A DNA stretch of 64,000 nucleotides from an uncultured Nostocoides sp. (GTDB lineage Bacteria > Actinomycetota > Actinomycetes > Actinomycetales > Dermatophilaceae): contig CALMQX010000025.1 of the NCBI GenBank assembly GCA_937873315.1, positions 1-64,000 of the forward strand, read 5' to 3'. The notes under the pieces were generated by a model. It saw only the letters and a program-made list of their open reading frames with translations. It was not told the DNA's origin and did not search any database. Each line of letters begins with the position of its first letter. Position 1 is the first letter of the stretch. Below are positions 34,946 through 42,562 of this stretch, piece by piece. Both the position numbers and the translations under genes were made by a program.

Positions 34946-35362
34946 ATGGGCATTCTGGTCAACCCCTATCTCAGTATTCCCGGAGGACGAGCGCGCGAGG
35001 CAATGCAGGCCTATGCCGAGATCTTCGGCGGCGACCTAACGGTGAACACCTTTGGTGAGTACGGCGACCAAGGGCCGAGCAAAGACCTGGTCATGCACGC
35101 CCGCCTGGAATCCCCACTCGGGGTGACACTGATGGCGAGCGACACGCACGAGCAGATGCCGCCGATGACCGTGGGCGACAACATCTCGGTCAGCCTCTCG
35201 GGAGACGATGAGGCCGTGCTCCGCCGTTGTTGGGATGGCCTGGCCGAGGGCGCCACCATCGGTATGCCGCTGGAGCGGCAGATGTGGGGCGACATCTACG
35301 GTCAGTTGACCGACCGCTTCGGCACCCAGTGGATGGTCAATATCGCCACCCCCCAGGAGTGA
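34946..35362 (+). CDS. PhnB-like VOC superfamily protein
   Basis: 138 residues with the glyoxalase/VOC fold of the PhnB (3-demethylubiquinone-9 methyltransferase-like) group: VNPYLSIPGGRAREAMQAYAEIFGG at the start and LTDRFGTQWMVNI at the end. These proteins are small cytoplasmic dimers; most have no proven activity. An AAGGAG sits at normal spacing before the ATG, so this gene uses a leadered message. The stop is followed by short tandem repeats and a convergent gene. Confidence 0.85.
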   Translation: MGILVNPYLSIPGGRAREAMQAYAEIFGGDLTVNTFGEYGDQGPSKDLVMHARLESPLGVTLMASDTHEQMPPMTVGDNISVSLSGDDEAVLRRCWDGLAEGATIGMPLERQMWGDIYGQLTDRFGTQWMVNIATPQE

Positions 35363-35393
35363 GCACTGCTGAGCGCTGAACGGCGCGTCGCGA

Positions 35394-35438
35394 TGACCGC
35401 CGCTGCGCGCTGACCGCCGCTGCGCGCTGACCGCCGCT
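35394..35438. repeat. 17-bp tandem repeat between convergent genes
   Basis: Two exact copies of TGACCGCCGCTGCGCGC (35394-35410, 35411-35427) and the first 11 bases of a third. The flanks (GCACTGC at 35363-35371 and GCAGTGC near 35447) can pair, so the block may act as a bidirectional terminator. Confidence 0.7.
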
Positions 35439-37012
35439 CAGCGCGCAGTGCTGCGGGCAGCACTGAAGATCTCGGGCAAGCCCTTGGCACCCATGACCAC
35501 CCCGGCCGCAAAGGCCCCACCCATCAGCGCGCCCGCGACGCCCGGCGAGCAGACATCGGCGCCGGTCAACAGCAGGCCAGGGATCTCCGTGCGCACTGGC
35601 ACCCAGCGATTCCGGATGCGCTCGGGAGTTGCCGGCATTCCGTAGATCTGGCCGCCTGGATGCCCGGTCAGCTCCTCCGTCGTCAGGGGAGTGGACACCT
35701 CGCGGTACTCCACCAGATCGCTCAGGCCGGGATGGTGCTCCTCGACGAGCTGCAGCAGTCCATCGCCGATGCGCGCCTTGAGGGCGGCATACTCCTCACC
35801 TCGGCGCATCCACCGGCTCCCCGCCCAGGGCTCAAAGGCCGCGTAGTCGGCGAAGGTGATGATTTCGGCGGTATGCCGGGTGGCGGCCGGGTCCTTCAGC
35901 GAGGGGAAGGACAGATAGGCGCCCAAGGGTCGACCGGCCAGGACCTGCGCGGATCCCGCCTTCATGGCGTCGTGGTCGAATCCCGTGAAGTACCAATGGT
36001 TTTCGCCGTGGAAGCCCAGCGACTCGGGCGAGTCCTTGAGTCCCAGATAGAGGACCACGGAGGCGATGGACGGCCCGGCCGCCCGGGTTGCGGCGGTCAA
36101 TCGTGGCGCCGCGCCGTCCGGGAGGAGGTCGCGGGCCGTGGTCAGGGCGCCGGCATCGGAGATCACCAGTGGTGCGCGGAAGTCCACCACTGCAGGCTCG
36201 CGCCCCTTCTTGACCGCGACCCGCACCCCGACAGCGCGACCGCCCTCGATCAAGACCTGCTGCACGCGGTGGTTGACCCGACAGTCCCCTCCGGCGGCCT
36301 CAATGACCCGGACCGCGCCGTCGGCGATGGTCTTGGAACTGCCCACCGGGTAGAACGCACCCTTGAGGTAGTGGGCCACCACCAGGGAGTGGATGGCGAA
36401 CGAACTCTCCTTCGGGCCCAGTCCGTAGTCACCCCACTGGGAGGCGAGCACGGCTCGCAGCCGGGGGTCGGTGAACCGCTGCGCGAGATACTCGGCGGTA
36501 GTCAGCGTCCCCAGGCGCCACATCCGCCTGCCCGCCAGCCGTAAGCCCATCCGGATCGCGGCCGGAGCAGACCAGGAGTATGCCTCCTGGCCGTACCACG
36601 CGGACACCGCGCGCACGTCGGTGAGATAGGCCGAGATGGCGTCGGCCTCGGCTGGGAAGTGCGAGGCGAGCTCAGCGGCATACTCGCGGGGATCGCTCGG
36701 CACCGAAATGGTCAGCTCGGGGTAGTGGAAGACCTCGATCACGTGCGGCATCTGCTGCCACTTCATGGTGTCGCCGGTGACCAGATCGAAGATGCCCCGC
36801 AGCCGCCCGCCCTCGTGCAGCCCACCGATGTAGTGGATGCCCACATCCCAGTGAAATCCCTTGCGCTGGAAGGTGTGGGTGAAACCACCGAGCTTGAAGT
36901 GGGACTCGAGCACCAGCACCCGCATCCCCCGCAGGCGGGCCAGCAGTGCGGCCGTGGTGAGCCCACCGATGCCGGAGCCGATGACGATCGCGTCGTAGTC
37001 CTGCGTGGTCAA
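35438..37012 (-). CDS. FAD-dependent oxidoreductase, phytoene desaturase/RetSat-like
   Basis: 524-residue flavoprotein of the carotenoid-desaturase/isomerase superfamily. The N-terminal FAD motif VIGSGIGGLTTAALLA (11-26) is followed by ESHFKLGGFTHTF and WDVGIHYIGG, wording typical of all-trans-retinol 13,14-reductase-like and CrtI-related proteins. C-terminal LLLTGADVCSPGVAGALMGG closes the FAD site. No other carotenoid gene is nearby, so the substrate (a carotenoid, retinoid or other polyene lipid) is open. Its start overlaps the MobA-like gene stop by 4 bp. Confidence 0.87.
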   Translation of the reverse strand: MTTQDYDAIVIGSGIGGLTTAALLARLRGMRVLVLESHFKLGGFTHTFQRKGFHWDVGIHYIGGLHEGGRLRGIFDLVTGDTMKWQQMPHVIEVFHYPELTISVPSDPREYAAELASHFPAEADAISAYLTDVRAVSAWYGQEAYSWSAPAAIRMGLRLAGRRMWRLGTLTTAEYLAQRFTDPRLRAVLASQWGDYGLGPKESSFAIHSLVVAHYLKGAFYPVGSSKTIADGAVRVIEAAGGDCRVNHRVQQVLIEGGRAVGVRVAVKKGREPAVVDFRAPLVISDAGALTTARDLLPDGAAPRLTAATRAAGPSIASVVLYLGLKDSPESLGFHGENHWYFTGFDHDAMKAGSAQVLAGRPLGAYLSFPSLKDPAATRHTAEIITFADYAAFEPWAGSRWMRRGEEYAALKARIGDGLLQLVEEHHPGLSDLVEYREVSTPLTTEELTGHPGGQIYGMPATPERIRNRWVPVRTEIPGLLLTGADVCSPGVAGALMGGAFAAGVVMGAKGLPEIFSAARSTAR

Positions 37013-37581
37013 CGCCAGCCCTCTCGTTCGATCCGCGATAGGTCCTCATGGGTGTCTACATCCTGCGCCGCAGTTGCGCTCACCGCCACGGTGACGTGGT
37101 CGAGGTCGAGCATAAGCCTGGCTGGGCGATCATGGCCGCTGTCCCCAATCAGGGCCAGCGCCGGCGTGCGCCGGTATGCCGCAAGCAGCGGATTGGGTTG
37201 TCCGTCAGGGCGTTTCGCGACCGCTGCGGCGGCCTCCGGATGGGCCGCCAGGGCGTCGACGAGTCGCTTCGCCAAGCTGCCCGCGCCGGGAGTGTCGCCG
37301 GCGAGCACGACGAGGATCTCATCGCGGGCTGCTTGGACGCCGGCCAGCACGCCGGCCAGCGGCCCGCCGCCCGGCGGTGACTCGCGCACCCATCGGGCCG
37401 GCCGTTCGGTGTTCCGCTCGGGTCCGACACAGATGACCTCCCAGGCCTGCGGTAGGTCGCCGAGGACGTGGTCCAGCAGGGCATGTCCGGCCAGGAGTGC
37501 GCTGACTTTATCGGCGCCAAACCTTCGCGCCTCGCCCCCGCAGAGCACGAGCGCCGTCACCCTCTCGATGGAGGCGCTCAT
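37009..37581 (-). CDS. MobA-like nucleotidyltransferase (molybdenum cofactor)
   Basis: 190 residues. TALVLCGGEARRFGADKVSA (about 9-28) is the nucleotide-binding LxGGxxxRxGxDK motif, ESPPGGGPLAGVLAGV (about 67-82) the second MobA block, VVLAGDTPG the metal site and DVDTHEDLSRI the terminal motif. It would attach GMP or CMP to molybdopterin. The window contains two molybdenum-enzyme genes, both far away (13-15 kb and the right edge), that could use the product. It is embedded in an operon with IclR and the FAD oxidoreductase. Confidence 0.85.
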   Translation of the reverse strand: MSASIERVTALVLCGGEARRFGADKVSALLAGHALLDHVLGDLPQAWEVICVGPERNTERPARWVRESPPGGGPLAGVLAGVQAARDEILVVLAGDTPGAGSLAKRLVDALAAHPEAAAAVAKRPDGQPNPLLAAYRRTPALALIGDSGHDRPARLMLDLDHVTVAVSATAAQDVDTHEDLSRIEREGWR

Positions 37582-38360
37582 AGTCGTCCGGTCAGTCGAC
37601 GAGACAGATCACGAGCAAAGGCGCCGACGATGCGCGCCACCCCGTCGACCTCATCCGCGGGCATCTCGGCGCCGGGATAGGTCACCGCCAGGGCGGCGAC
37701 CGGATGGCCGGTGTGATCCGGCGCCGCCACGGCCACGGAGTTCAGGCCTTCGGTCACCAGGCCATCTTCCACGGCATACCCGCGCGCACGCACCTGCTGA
37801 AGTTCGCGCCGCAGTGCTCCGGCGCTGCCGACCCCCCGGCCGTCCGGCTGCACGAAGGCGTGCGTGGTGGGGAAGAGGGCGCGGACCTGCGCAGGTGGGA
37901 GCCCCGCCAGCAACGCCAGCCCGGTTGCGGTGAGCGTGGCAGGCAAGCGCACGCCGACGTCGGTAACCAACAGCGGGCGGCCGGGTGCTCGCTGCTCGAT
38001 GACATAGAGCACGTCCCGCCCGTGCAGGATCGCCAAGTGCGCATTGTGGCCGGTCGCATCGACCAAGCGCTCGACGATGCCGCGGGCGAGGCGCTGAAGG
38101 GGCGCTTGACGTTGATAGGCCGAGCCCAACTCGTAGGCCGCGACGCCGAGCCCGTAGCGCCGCTCGTCCGGCAGGTGGGTCAGGTACCCACGGTCGGTGA
38201 GCACCGAGAGCAGGTGGTACACCGTGCTGCGCGGGAGGCCGAGTTCACGGGTAATCGTGGCCGCCGGGACCGGCTCGCCGCGGCGCGCGATGAGCCCCAG
38301 GATGTCGAGGGCGTGCGCGGCCGCGGGCGCATTCCCGCGCTGGGGGCTCGCCGGGCTCAC
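37578..38360 (-). CDS. IclR family transcriptional regulator, likely hut regulator
   Basis: 260 residues. N-terminal winged helix (about 12-75: AAHALDILGLIARRGEP, TITRELGLPRSTVYHLLSVLTDRGYL) and C-terminal IclR effector domain (RQAPLQRLARGIVERLVDATGHNAHLAIL... VGSAGALRRELQQVRARGY). The GTG at 38360 overlaps the upstream lipoprotein stop (GTGA). It lies about 0.9 kb from hutH, whose promoter region has a perfect 16-bp palindrome with a related copy before hutU, so I infer that it regulates histidine utilisation. The ligand could be urocanate, but that is not shown by the sequence. Confidence 0.88.
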   Translation of the reverse strand: MSPASPQRGNAPAAAHALDILGLIARRGEPVPAATITRELGLPRSTVYHLLSVLTDRGYLTHLPDERRYGLGVAAYELGSAYQRQAPLQRLARGIVERLVDATGHNAHLAILHGRDVLYVIEQRAPGRPLLVTDVGVRLPATLTATGLALLAGLPPAQVRALFPTTHAFVQPDGRGVGSAGALRRELQQVRARGYAVEDGLVTEGLNSVAVAAPDHTGHPVAALAVTYPGAEMPADEVDGVARIVGAFARDLSRRLTGRL

Positions 38361-39121
38361 AGTCGCCGCCTCAGGGCCGAGATCTCCGGTCGGCCCCAAT
38401 CGGTGTGGTCATTGCGCCAACCCAGAAGGTCATGGAATGCCGGGTCGTCATTGGCCATCGCATGCCCGATGACGGCGTCCCGAGTGAGGTGATGACGTTC
38501 CATCAGCATGGCGAGCAGGGCCACCAGGGCATTGGCCTGTGCGGGGCGATCGAGGACCTGCCGGGCGGCCGCCGATGATCCGCCGATCGTCGACTGGACG
38601 ACTTCGACGCCAAGGGCCTGGTCGTTCAGGCCGATCACATGGCGACACATCAGCTCATCCGGCACCAGGTGATACACGGTGCCGTCCTGATCCACCAGGT
38701 AGTGGGCGCAGGTCCCCGGCAAGTCCCCCAGGTGGACCTCATTGCTGCTGAAGAGATCGATGGCGCTGCGGGCCGAATCGCTGGCGGTCAGGTGCACCAC
38801 GATGCGTACGGGCGTGAGCGCACTGGTCTTGGTGCCATAGTGCCGCAGCGCATAGTCCGCCATCTGGGCGCGCCGCTGCGCTCCATAGGGGATCAGCTCC
38901 TCCACGAGGGTCAAGGACGCACTCGGGTTCGGGGTCTTGCCGGGCACGGACGTCGACCGTGCTGAAGCTGTCGTGGTCGGCAGCGCGCCGGTTGCCGTGG
39001 GCGTGCTCGAGGGCGTTGCCGCTGGTGCGACGGGCGACGCGGGAGACGCGGGAGACGCGGAGCAGCCCGCGGTGAGAACAGCGGCCGCCAGCGCGACGGC
39101 GACCTGCACGCGCCCTCTCAT
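38357..39121 (-). CDS. Amidase-2/PGRP-like lipoprotein (N-acetylmuramoyl-L-alanine amidase)
   Basis: 254-residue secreted lipoprotein. The signal peptide ends in a lipobox LTAGC with C20; a Ser/Thr/Pro/Ala-rich linker (about 21-72) precedes the amidase domain with VVHLTASDS, CAHYLVDQDGTVYHLVP and IGHAMANDDPAFHD, matching the zinc and substrate residues of the peptidoglycan amidase-2 fold. ATG 39121 is chosen because a TATGGT lies 7 nt upstream; 39133 is an alternative. It begins an operon with iclR, the MobA-like gene and the FAD oxidoreductase, an odd combination. Confidence 0.82.
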   Translation of the reverse strand: MRGRVQVAVALAAAVLTAGCSASPASPASPVAPAATPSSTPTATGALPTTTASARSTSVPGKTPNPSASLTLVEELIPYGAQRRAQMADYALRHYGTKTSALTPVRIVVHLTASDSARSAIDLFSSNEVHLGDLPGTCAHYLVDQDGTVYHLVPDELMCRHVIGLNDQALGVEVVQSTIGGSSAAARQVLDRPAQANALVALLAMLMERHHLTRDAVIGHAMANDDPAFHDLLGWRNDHTDWGRPEISALRRRL

Positions 39122-39128
39122 GAGCCAC

Positions 39129-39134
39129 ACCATA
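39129..39134 (-). promoter_or_regulatory. Putative -10 hexamer of the amidase-iclR operon
   Basis: TATGGT on the minus strand ends 7 nt before the ATG at 39121. It lies 18 bp from the palindromic operator at 39153-39168, so the same regulator could act on both divergent units. Confidence 0.45.
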
Positions 39135-39152
39135 ATCCCGATCTGCGCCTTC

Positions 39153-39168
39153 GTCTCGGATCCGAGAC
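39153..39168. promoter_or_regulatory. Palindromic operator in the hutH upstream region
   Basis: GTCTCGGATCCGAGAC is a perfect 16-bp palindrome in the 101-bp gap between the divergent amidase-iclR operon and hutH. A 13-of-16 match recurs before hutU (40777-40792). It is the best candidate site for the IclR protein encoded nearby. Confidence 0.6.
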
Positions 39169-39192
39169 AGTATGCCGCCAGCACACCTTGGC

Positions 39193-39198
39193 TAGATC
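39193..39198 (+). promoter_or_regulatory. Possible -10 hexamer of hutH
   Basis: TAGATC lies 24 nt before the hutH ATG and 24 bp downstream of the palindromic operator. No clear -35 is seen at 17 nt. Confidence 0.3.
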
Positions 39199-39222
39199 TG
39201 CTCAGCGGGGTTCCATGGCCCC

Positions 39223-40770
39223 ATGACTGCCTCCAGCGTGCGTATGGGCATCGGCCCGCTCTCGATTGACGATGTCGTCGCCATCGCCCGGCACGGTGCC
39301 ACCGTGACGCTCGCCGAGGATGCGCTGGCCCAGGTGCGCCATACCCGCGGGGTGATCGAGGCGTTGGCCGATGACGTCGAGCCTCACTACGGCGTCTCCA
39401 CCGGGTTTGGGGCGCTGGCCACCCGGCACATCCCCGTCGAGATGCGCCAGCAACTCCAGCGCAGCCTGGTCCGTTCGCACGCGGCCGGAAGCGGCCCGGA
39501 GGTTGAGCGTGAGGTTGTGCGGGCGCTGATGGCGCTGCGGATCTCCACCCTGGCCACGGGGCGGACCGGCGTGCGCGAGTCGACGCTCACGGCATACCTC
39601 GCACTCCTCAATGCAGGCATCACCCCCGTGGTCCACGAGTACGGCTCCTTGGGCTGCTCTGGCGATCTGGCGCCGCTGGCGCATTGCGCGTTGGCGCTCA
39701 TGGGGGAGGGGATGGTGCGCGATGCCAGTGGCACTCTCATGCCCACGGCTGATGCCCTCAAGGCCGCCGGTCTGGCGCCCATTGAGCTCGCCGAGAAGGA
39801 GGGCCTGGCGCTGATCAATGGCACCGACGGCATGCTGGGAATGCTCTGCCTGGCGATCGCAGACCTGCGGGCGCTGCTACGGACAGCGGACATCGCAGCG
39901 GCCATGTCGATCGAGGGGCTGCTCGGAACCGACGATGTCCTGGCGGCCGACCTGCATGCCCTCAGACCGCAGCCGGGCCAGGCGATCTCGGCGGCAAACA
40001 TGCGAATGGTCTTGTCGGGCAGCCCGATTCGCGCCTCCCACGACACCGATGATTGCCCTCGTGTGCAAGATGCGTACTCGCTGCGATGCGCCCCGATCGT
40101 GCATGGCGCGGCCCGGGATACGGTCGAGCACGCCGTCCGCGTCGCCGACTATGAGCTCGCCTCGGCGGTCGACAACCCGGTGGTGACACTGGACGGTCGG
40201 GTGGAATCAAATGGCAACTTCCACGGAGCTCCGGTCGCCTATGTGCTCGACTTCCTGGCGATCGTGGCCGCCGATGTGGCGTCGATGGCCGAGCGTCGCA
40301 CCGACCGGTTCCTGGACAAGGCCCGCAATCACGGGCTGCCACCCTTCCTGGCCGACGATCCGGGGGTCGACAGCGGCCACATGATCGCCCAATACACCCA
40401 GGCGGCCATCGTCTCCGAGCTCAAGCGCCTCGCCGCGCCGGCCTCCGTCGACTCGATTCCGAGTTCGGCGATGCAGGAGGACCACGTGTCGATGGGCTGG
40501 TCTGCGGCGCGCAAGTTGCGCCGATCGGTCGACGGCTTGGCCCGCGTCGTCGCCATTGAGGTCCTCACCGCTGCTCGCGCCCTACACCTGCGCGCTCCGC
40601 TGGAGCCAGCCGCGGCCACCGGTGCGGTCGTCGAGTTGCTGGCGGCACACGGCGCAGGCCAGCCCGGCCCAGACCGCTGGCTCGCGCCGGAGATCGATAC
40701 GGCCCATCGCCTCACCGCCGATGGCAGCGTCCTGGCGGCAGCCGAACGAGTGAGTGGACCCTTGGCCTAG
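39223..40770 (+). CDS. hutH: Histidine ammonia-lyase
   Basis: First step of histidine degradation: L-histidine to urocanate plus ammonia. 515 residues. The self-formed MIO cofactor tripeptide is C145-S146-G147 within GSLGCSGDLAPLAH, a Cys variant of the usual Ala-Ser-Gly. Y57 in HYGVSTGFG and SVDSIPSSAMQEDHVSMGW near the C-terminus complete the active site. It leads a cluster hutH-hutU-M20-hutF-hutI, separated from hutU by 121 bp with a second operator-like palindrome, so hutU may also have its own promoter. Confidence 0.97.
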   Translation: MTASSVRMGIGPLSIDDVVAIARHGATVTLAEDALAQVRHTRGVIEALADDVEPHYGVSTGFGALATRHIPVEMRQQLQRSLVRSHAAGSGPEVEREVVRALMALRISTLATGRTGVRESTLTAYLALLNAGITPVVHEYGSLGCSGDLAPLAHCALALMGEGMVRDASGTLMPTADALKAAGLAPIELAEKEGLALINGTDGMLGMLCLAIADLRALLRTADIAAAMSIEGLLGTDDVLAADLHALRPQPGQAISAANMRMVLSGSPIRASHDTDDCPRVQDAYSLRCAPIVHGAARDTVEHAVRVADYELASAVDNPVVTLDGRVESNGNFHGAPVAYVLDFLAIVAADVASMAERRTDRFLDKARNHGLPPFLADDPGVDSGHMIAQYTQAAIVSELKRLAAPASVDSIPSSAMQEDHVSMGWSAARKLRRSVDGLARVVAIEVLTAARALHLRAPLEPAAATGAVVELLAAHGAGQPGPDRWLAPEIDTAHRLTADGSVLAAAERVSGPLA

Positions 40771-40776
40771 GGCCCT

Positions 40777-40792
40777 GTCTGGAATGCGAGAC
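40777..40792. promoter_or_regulatory. Second, imperfect copy of the hut palindrome
   Basis: GTCTGGAATGCGAGAC matches the hutH operator at 13 of 16 positions and keeps the outer GTCT and the whole CGAGAC half-site. It lies 100 bp before the hutU start. A further palindrome GCGGACAGTCCGC (40853-40865) lies between it and hutU. Confidence 0.5.
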
Positions 40793-40891
40793 GGTTTGCC
40801 GTCCACCCACCTTCCCGGGCCGGTGGCAGAACCGATGAAATGAAGACGCGGTGCGGACAGTCCGCCGCCGCCACGACGAATGGAGAGCGAC

Positions 40892-42547
40892 ATGGAGGGC
40901 GCCCGCCCGGTTCGAGCCCCCCGCGGCACGCAGCTCACGGCCCGGCAGTGGTCGACTGAGGCTCCGTTGCGGATGCTGATGAACAACCTTGACCCGGAGG
41001 TTGCCGAGCGTCCGGACGACCTGGTCGTCTACGGAGGCACTGGTCGCGCGGCACGCGACTGGCGCAGTTATGACGCCATGGTGCGCACGCTCACCACCCT
41101 CAAGGCTGACGAGACCATGCTCGTGCAGTCCGGTCGGCCGGTCGGGGTCTTCCAGACCCACGAGTGGGCGCCGCGGGTCCTGATCGCCAATTCCAACCTC
41201 GTCCCGGACTGGGCAAACTGGCCCGAGTTCCGCCGGCTCGAGCACCTCGGACTGACCATGTACGGCCAGATGACCGCTGGATCGTGGATCTACATCGGTA
41301 CTCAGGGCATCGTTCAAGGTACCTACGAGACCTTCGCGGCGATCGCTGAATTGCGTTTCGGCGGAACCCTGTCCGGCACCCTGACCCTCACCGGCGGATG
41401 CGGTGGCATGGGTGGCGCTCAGCCCCTCGCGGTCACCCTCAACGGCGGCGTCTGCCTCATCGTGGACGTCGACCCGCACCGCCTCCAGCGTCGCGTGGAG
41501 CACCGATACCTGGACACCGTCGCCGAGAACCTCGACGAGGCCATCATCGAAGCGGTCACCGCCAAGAACGCCGGTCGGGCGTACTCCATCGGAGTGGTGG
41601 GGAATGCCGCCGAGGTCTTCCCCGAGTTGCTCCGGCGGGGCGTGCCGATCGACATCGTCACCGACCAGACCAGCGCCCACGACCCGTTGTCCTACCTGCC
41701 GGAGGGCATCGGCCTGGAGGAGTGGGCGGACTACGCGGCCAAGAAGCCCGAGGAGTTCACTGACCGTGCCCGGGAGAGCATGGCCAAGCATGTTCAGGCG
41801 ATGGTCGAGTTCCAGGATGCCGGCGCCGAGGTCTTCGACTATGGCAACTCGATCCGCGACGAGGCCCGCCTCGGTGGATATCAGCGCGCCTTCGACTTCC
41901 CGGGCTTTGTGCCGGCGTACATCCGGCCACTCTTCTGCCAGGGCAAGGGCCCATTCCGGTGGGTCGCGCTCTCCGGTGACCCCAAGGACATCGAGGTGAC
42001 CGACCGGGCCGTCATGGACCTCTTCCCCGACAACGACCGCCTTCAGCGATGGATGCGCGGAGCTCGCGAAAAGATCGCCTTCCAGGGCCTTCCCGCGCGG
42101 ATCTGCTGGTTGGGCTATGGCGAACGAGACCGTGCCGGAGCGGCATTCAACGATTTGGTGGCGCGCGGAGACATCAGTGCCCCGATCGTCATCGGCCGCG
42201 ACCACCTCGACTGTGGCTCGGTGGCCTCGCCTTACCGCGAGACCGAGTCCATGCTCGATGGCTCGGATGCCATCGCCGATTGGCCACTGCTCAATGCCCT
42301 GGTCAACACCGCCTCGGGCGCGAGCTGGGTCTCGCTGCACCACGGCGGTGGCGTCGGGATCGGCCGCTCCATGCACGCCGGCCAAGTCACTGTCGCCGAC
42401 GGGAGCGCACTTGCTGCGGAGAAGCTGCGCCGGGTCCTGACCAATGACCCGGGCATGGGTGTGATCCGCCATGTCGACGCCGGCTACTACGAGGCCGACA
42501 AAGTGGCCGACGCCTGTGGCGTTCGGGTGCCGATGCGCGAGAACTGA
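40892..42547 (+). CDS. hutU: Urocanate hydratase
   Basis: Second step: urocanate to 4-imidazolone-5-propionate, with tightly bound NAD+. 551 residues. [37 protein letters not shown] (glycine-rich NAD-binding stretch), [14 protein letters not shown] and the late [21 protein letters not shown] are family blocks. ATG 40892 is favoured over 40880 because GGAGAG stands 6 nt upstream. Fifteen bases separate it from the M20 gene. The very long open frame on the opposite strand here is a composition artefact. Confidence 0.97.
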   Translation: MEGARPVRAPRGTQLTARQWSTEAPLRMLMNNLDPEVAERPDDLVVYGGTGRAARDWRSYDAMVRTLTTLKADETMLVQSGRPVGVFQTHEWAPRVLIANSNLVPDWANWPEFRRLEHLGLTMYGQMTAGSWIYIGTQGIVQGTYETFAAIAELRFGGTLSGTLTLTGGCGGMGGAQPLAVTLNGGVCLIVDVDPHRLQRRVEHRYLDTVAENLDEAIIEAVTAKNAGRAYSIGVVGNAAEVFPELLRRGVPIDIVTDQTSAHDPLSYLPEGIGLEEWADYAAKKPEEFTDRARESMAKHVQAMVEFQDAGAEVFDYGNSIRDEARLGGYQRAFDFPGFVPAYIRPLFCQGKGPFRWVALSGDPKDIEVTDRAVMDLFPDNDRLQRWMRGAREKIAFQGLPARICWLGYGERDRAGAAFNDLVARGDISAPIVIGRDHLDCGSVASPYRETESMLDGSDAIADWPLLNALVNTASGASWVSLHHGGGVGIGRSMHAGQVTVADGSALAAEKLRRVLTNDPGMGVIRHVDAGYYEADKVADACGVRVPMREN

Positions 42548-42549
42548 GA

Positions 42550-42555
42550 GACAAT
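42550..42555 (+). promoter_or_regulatory. Weak -10-like hexamer before the M20 gene
   Basis: GACAAT ends 7 nt before the ATG at 42563, the spacing of the leaderless genes, although the first base is not T. It could add internal transcription of the distal hut genes. Confidence 0.25.
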
Positions 42556-42562
42556 CACTCGT

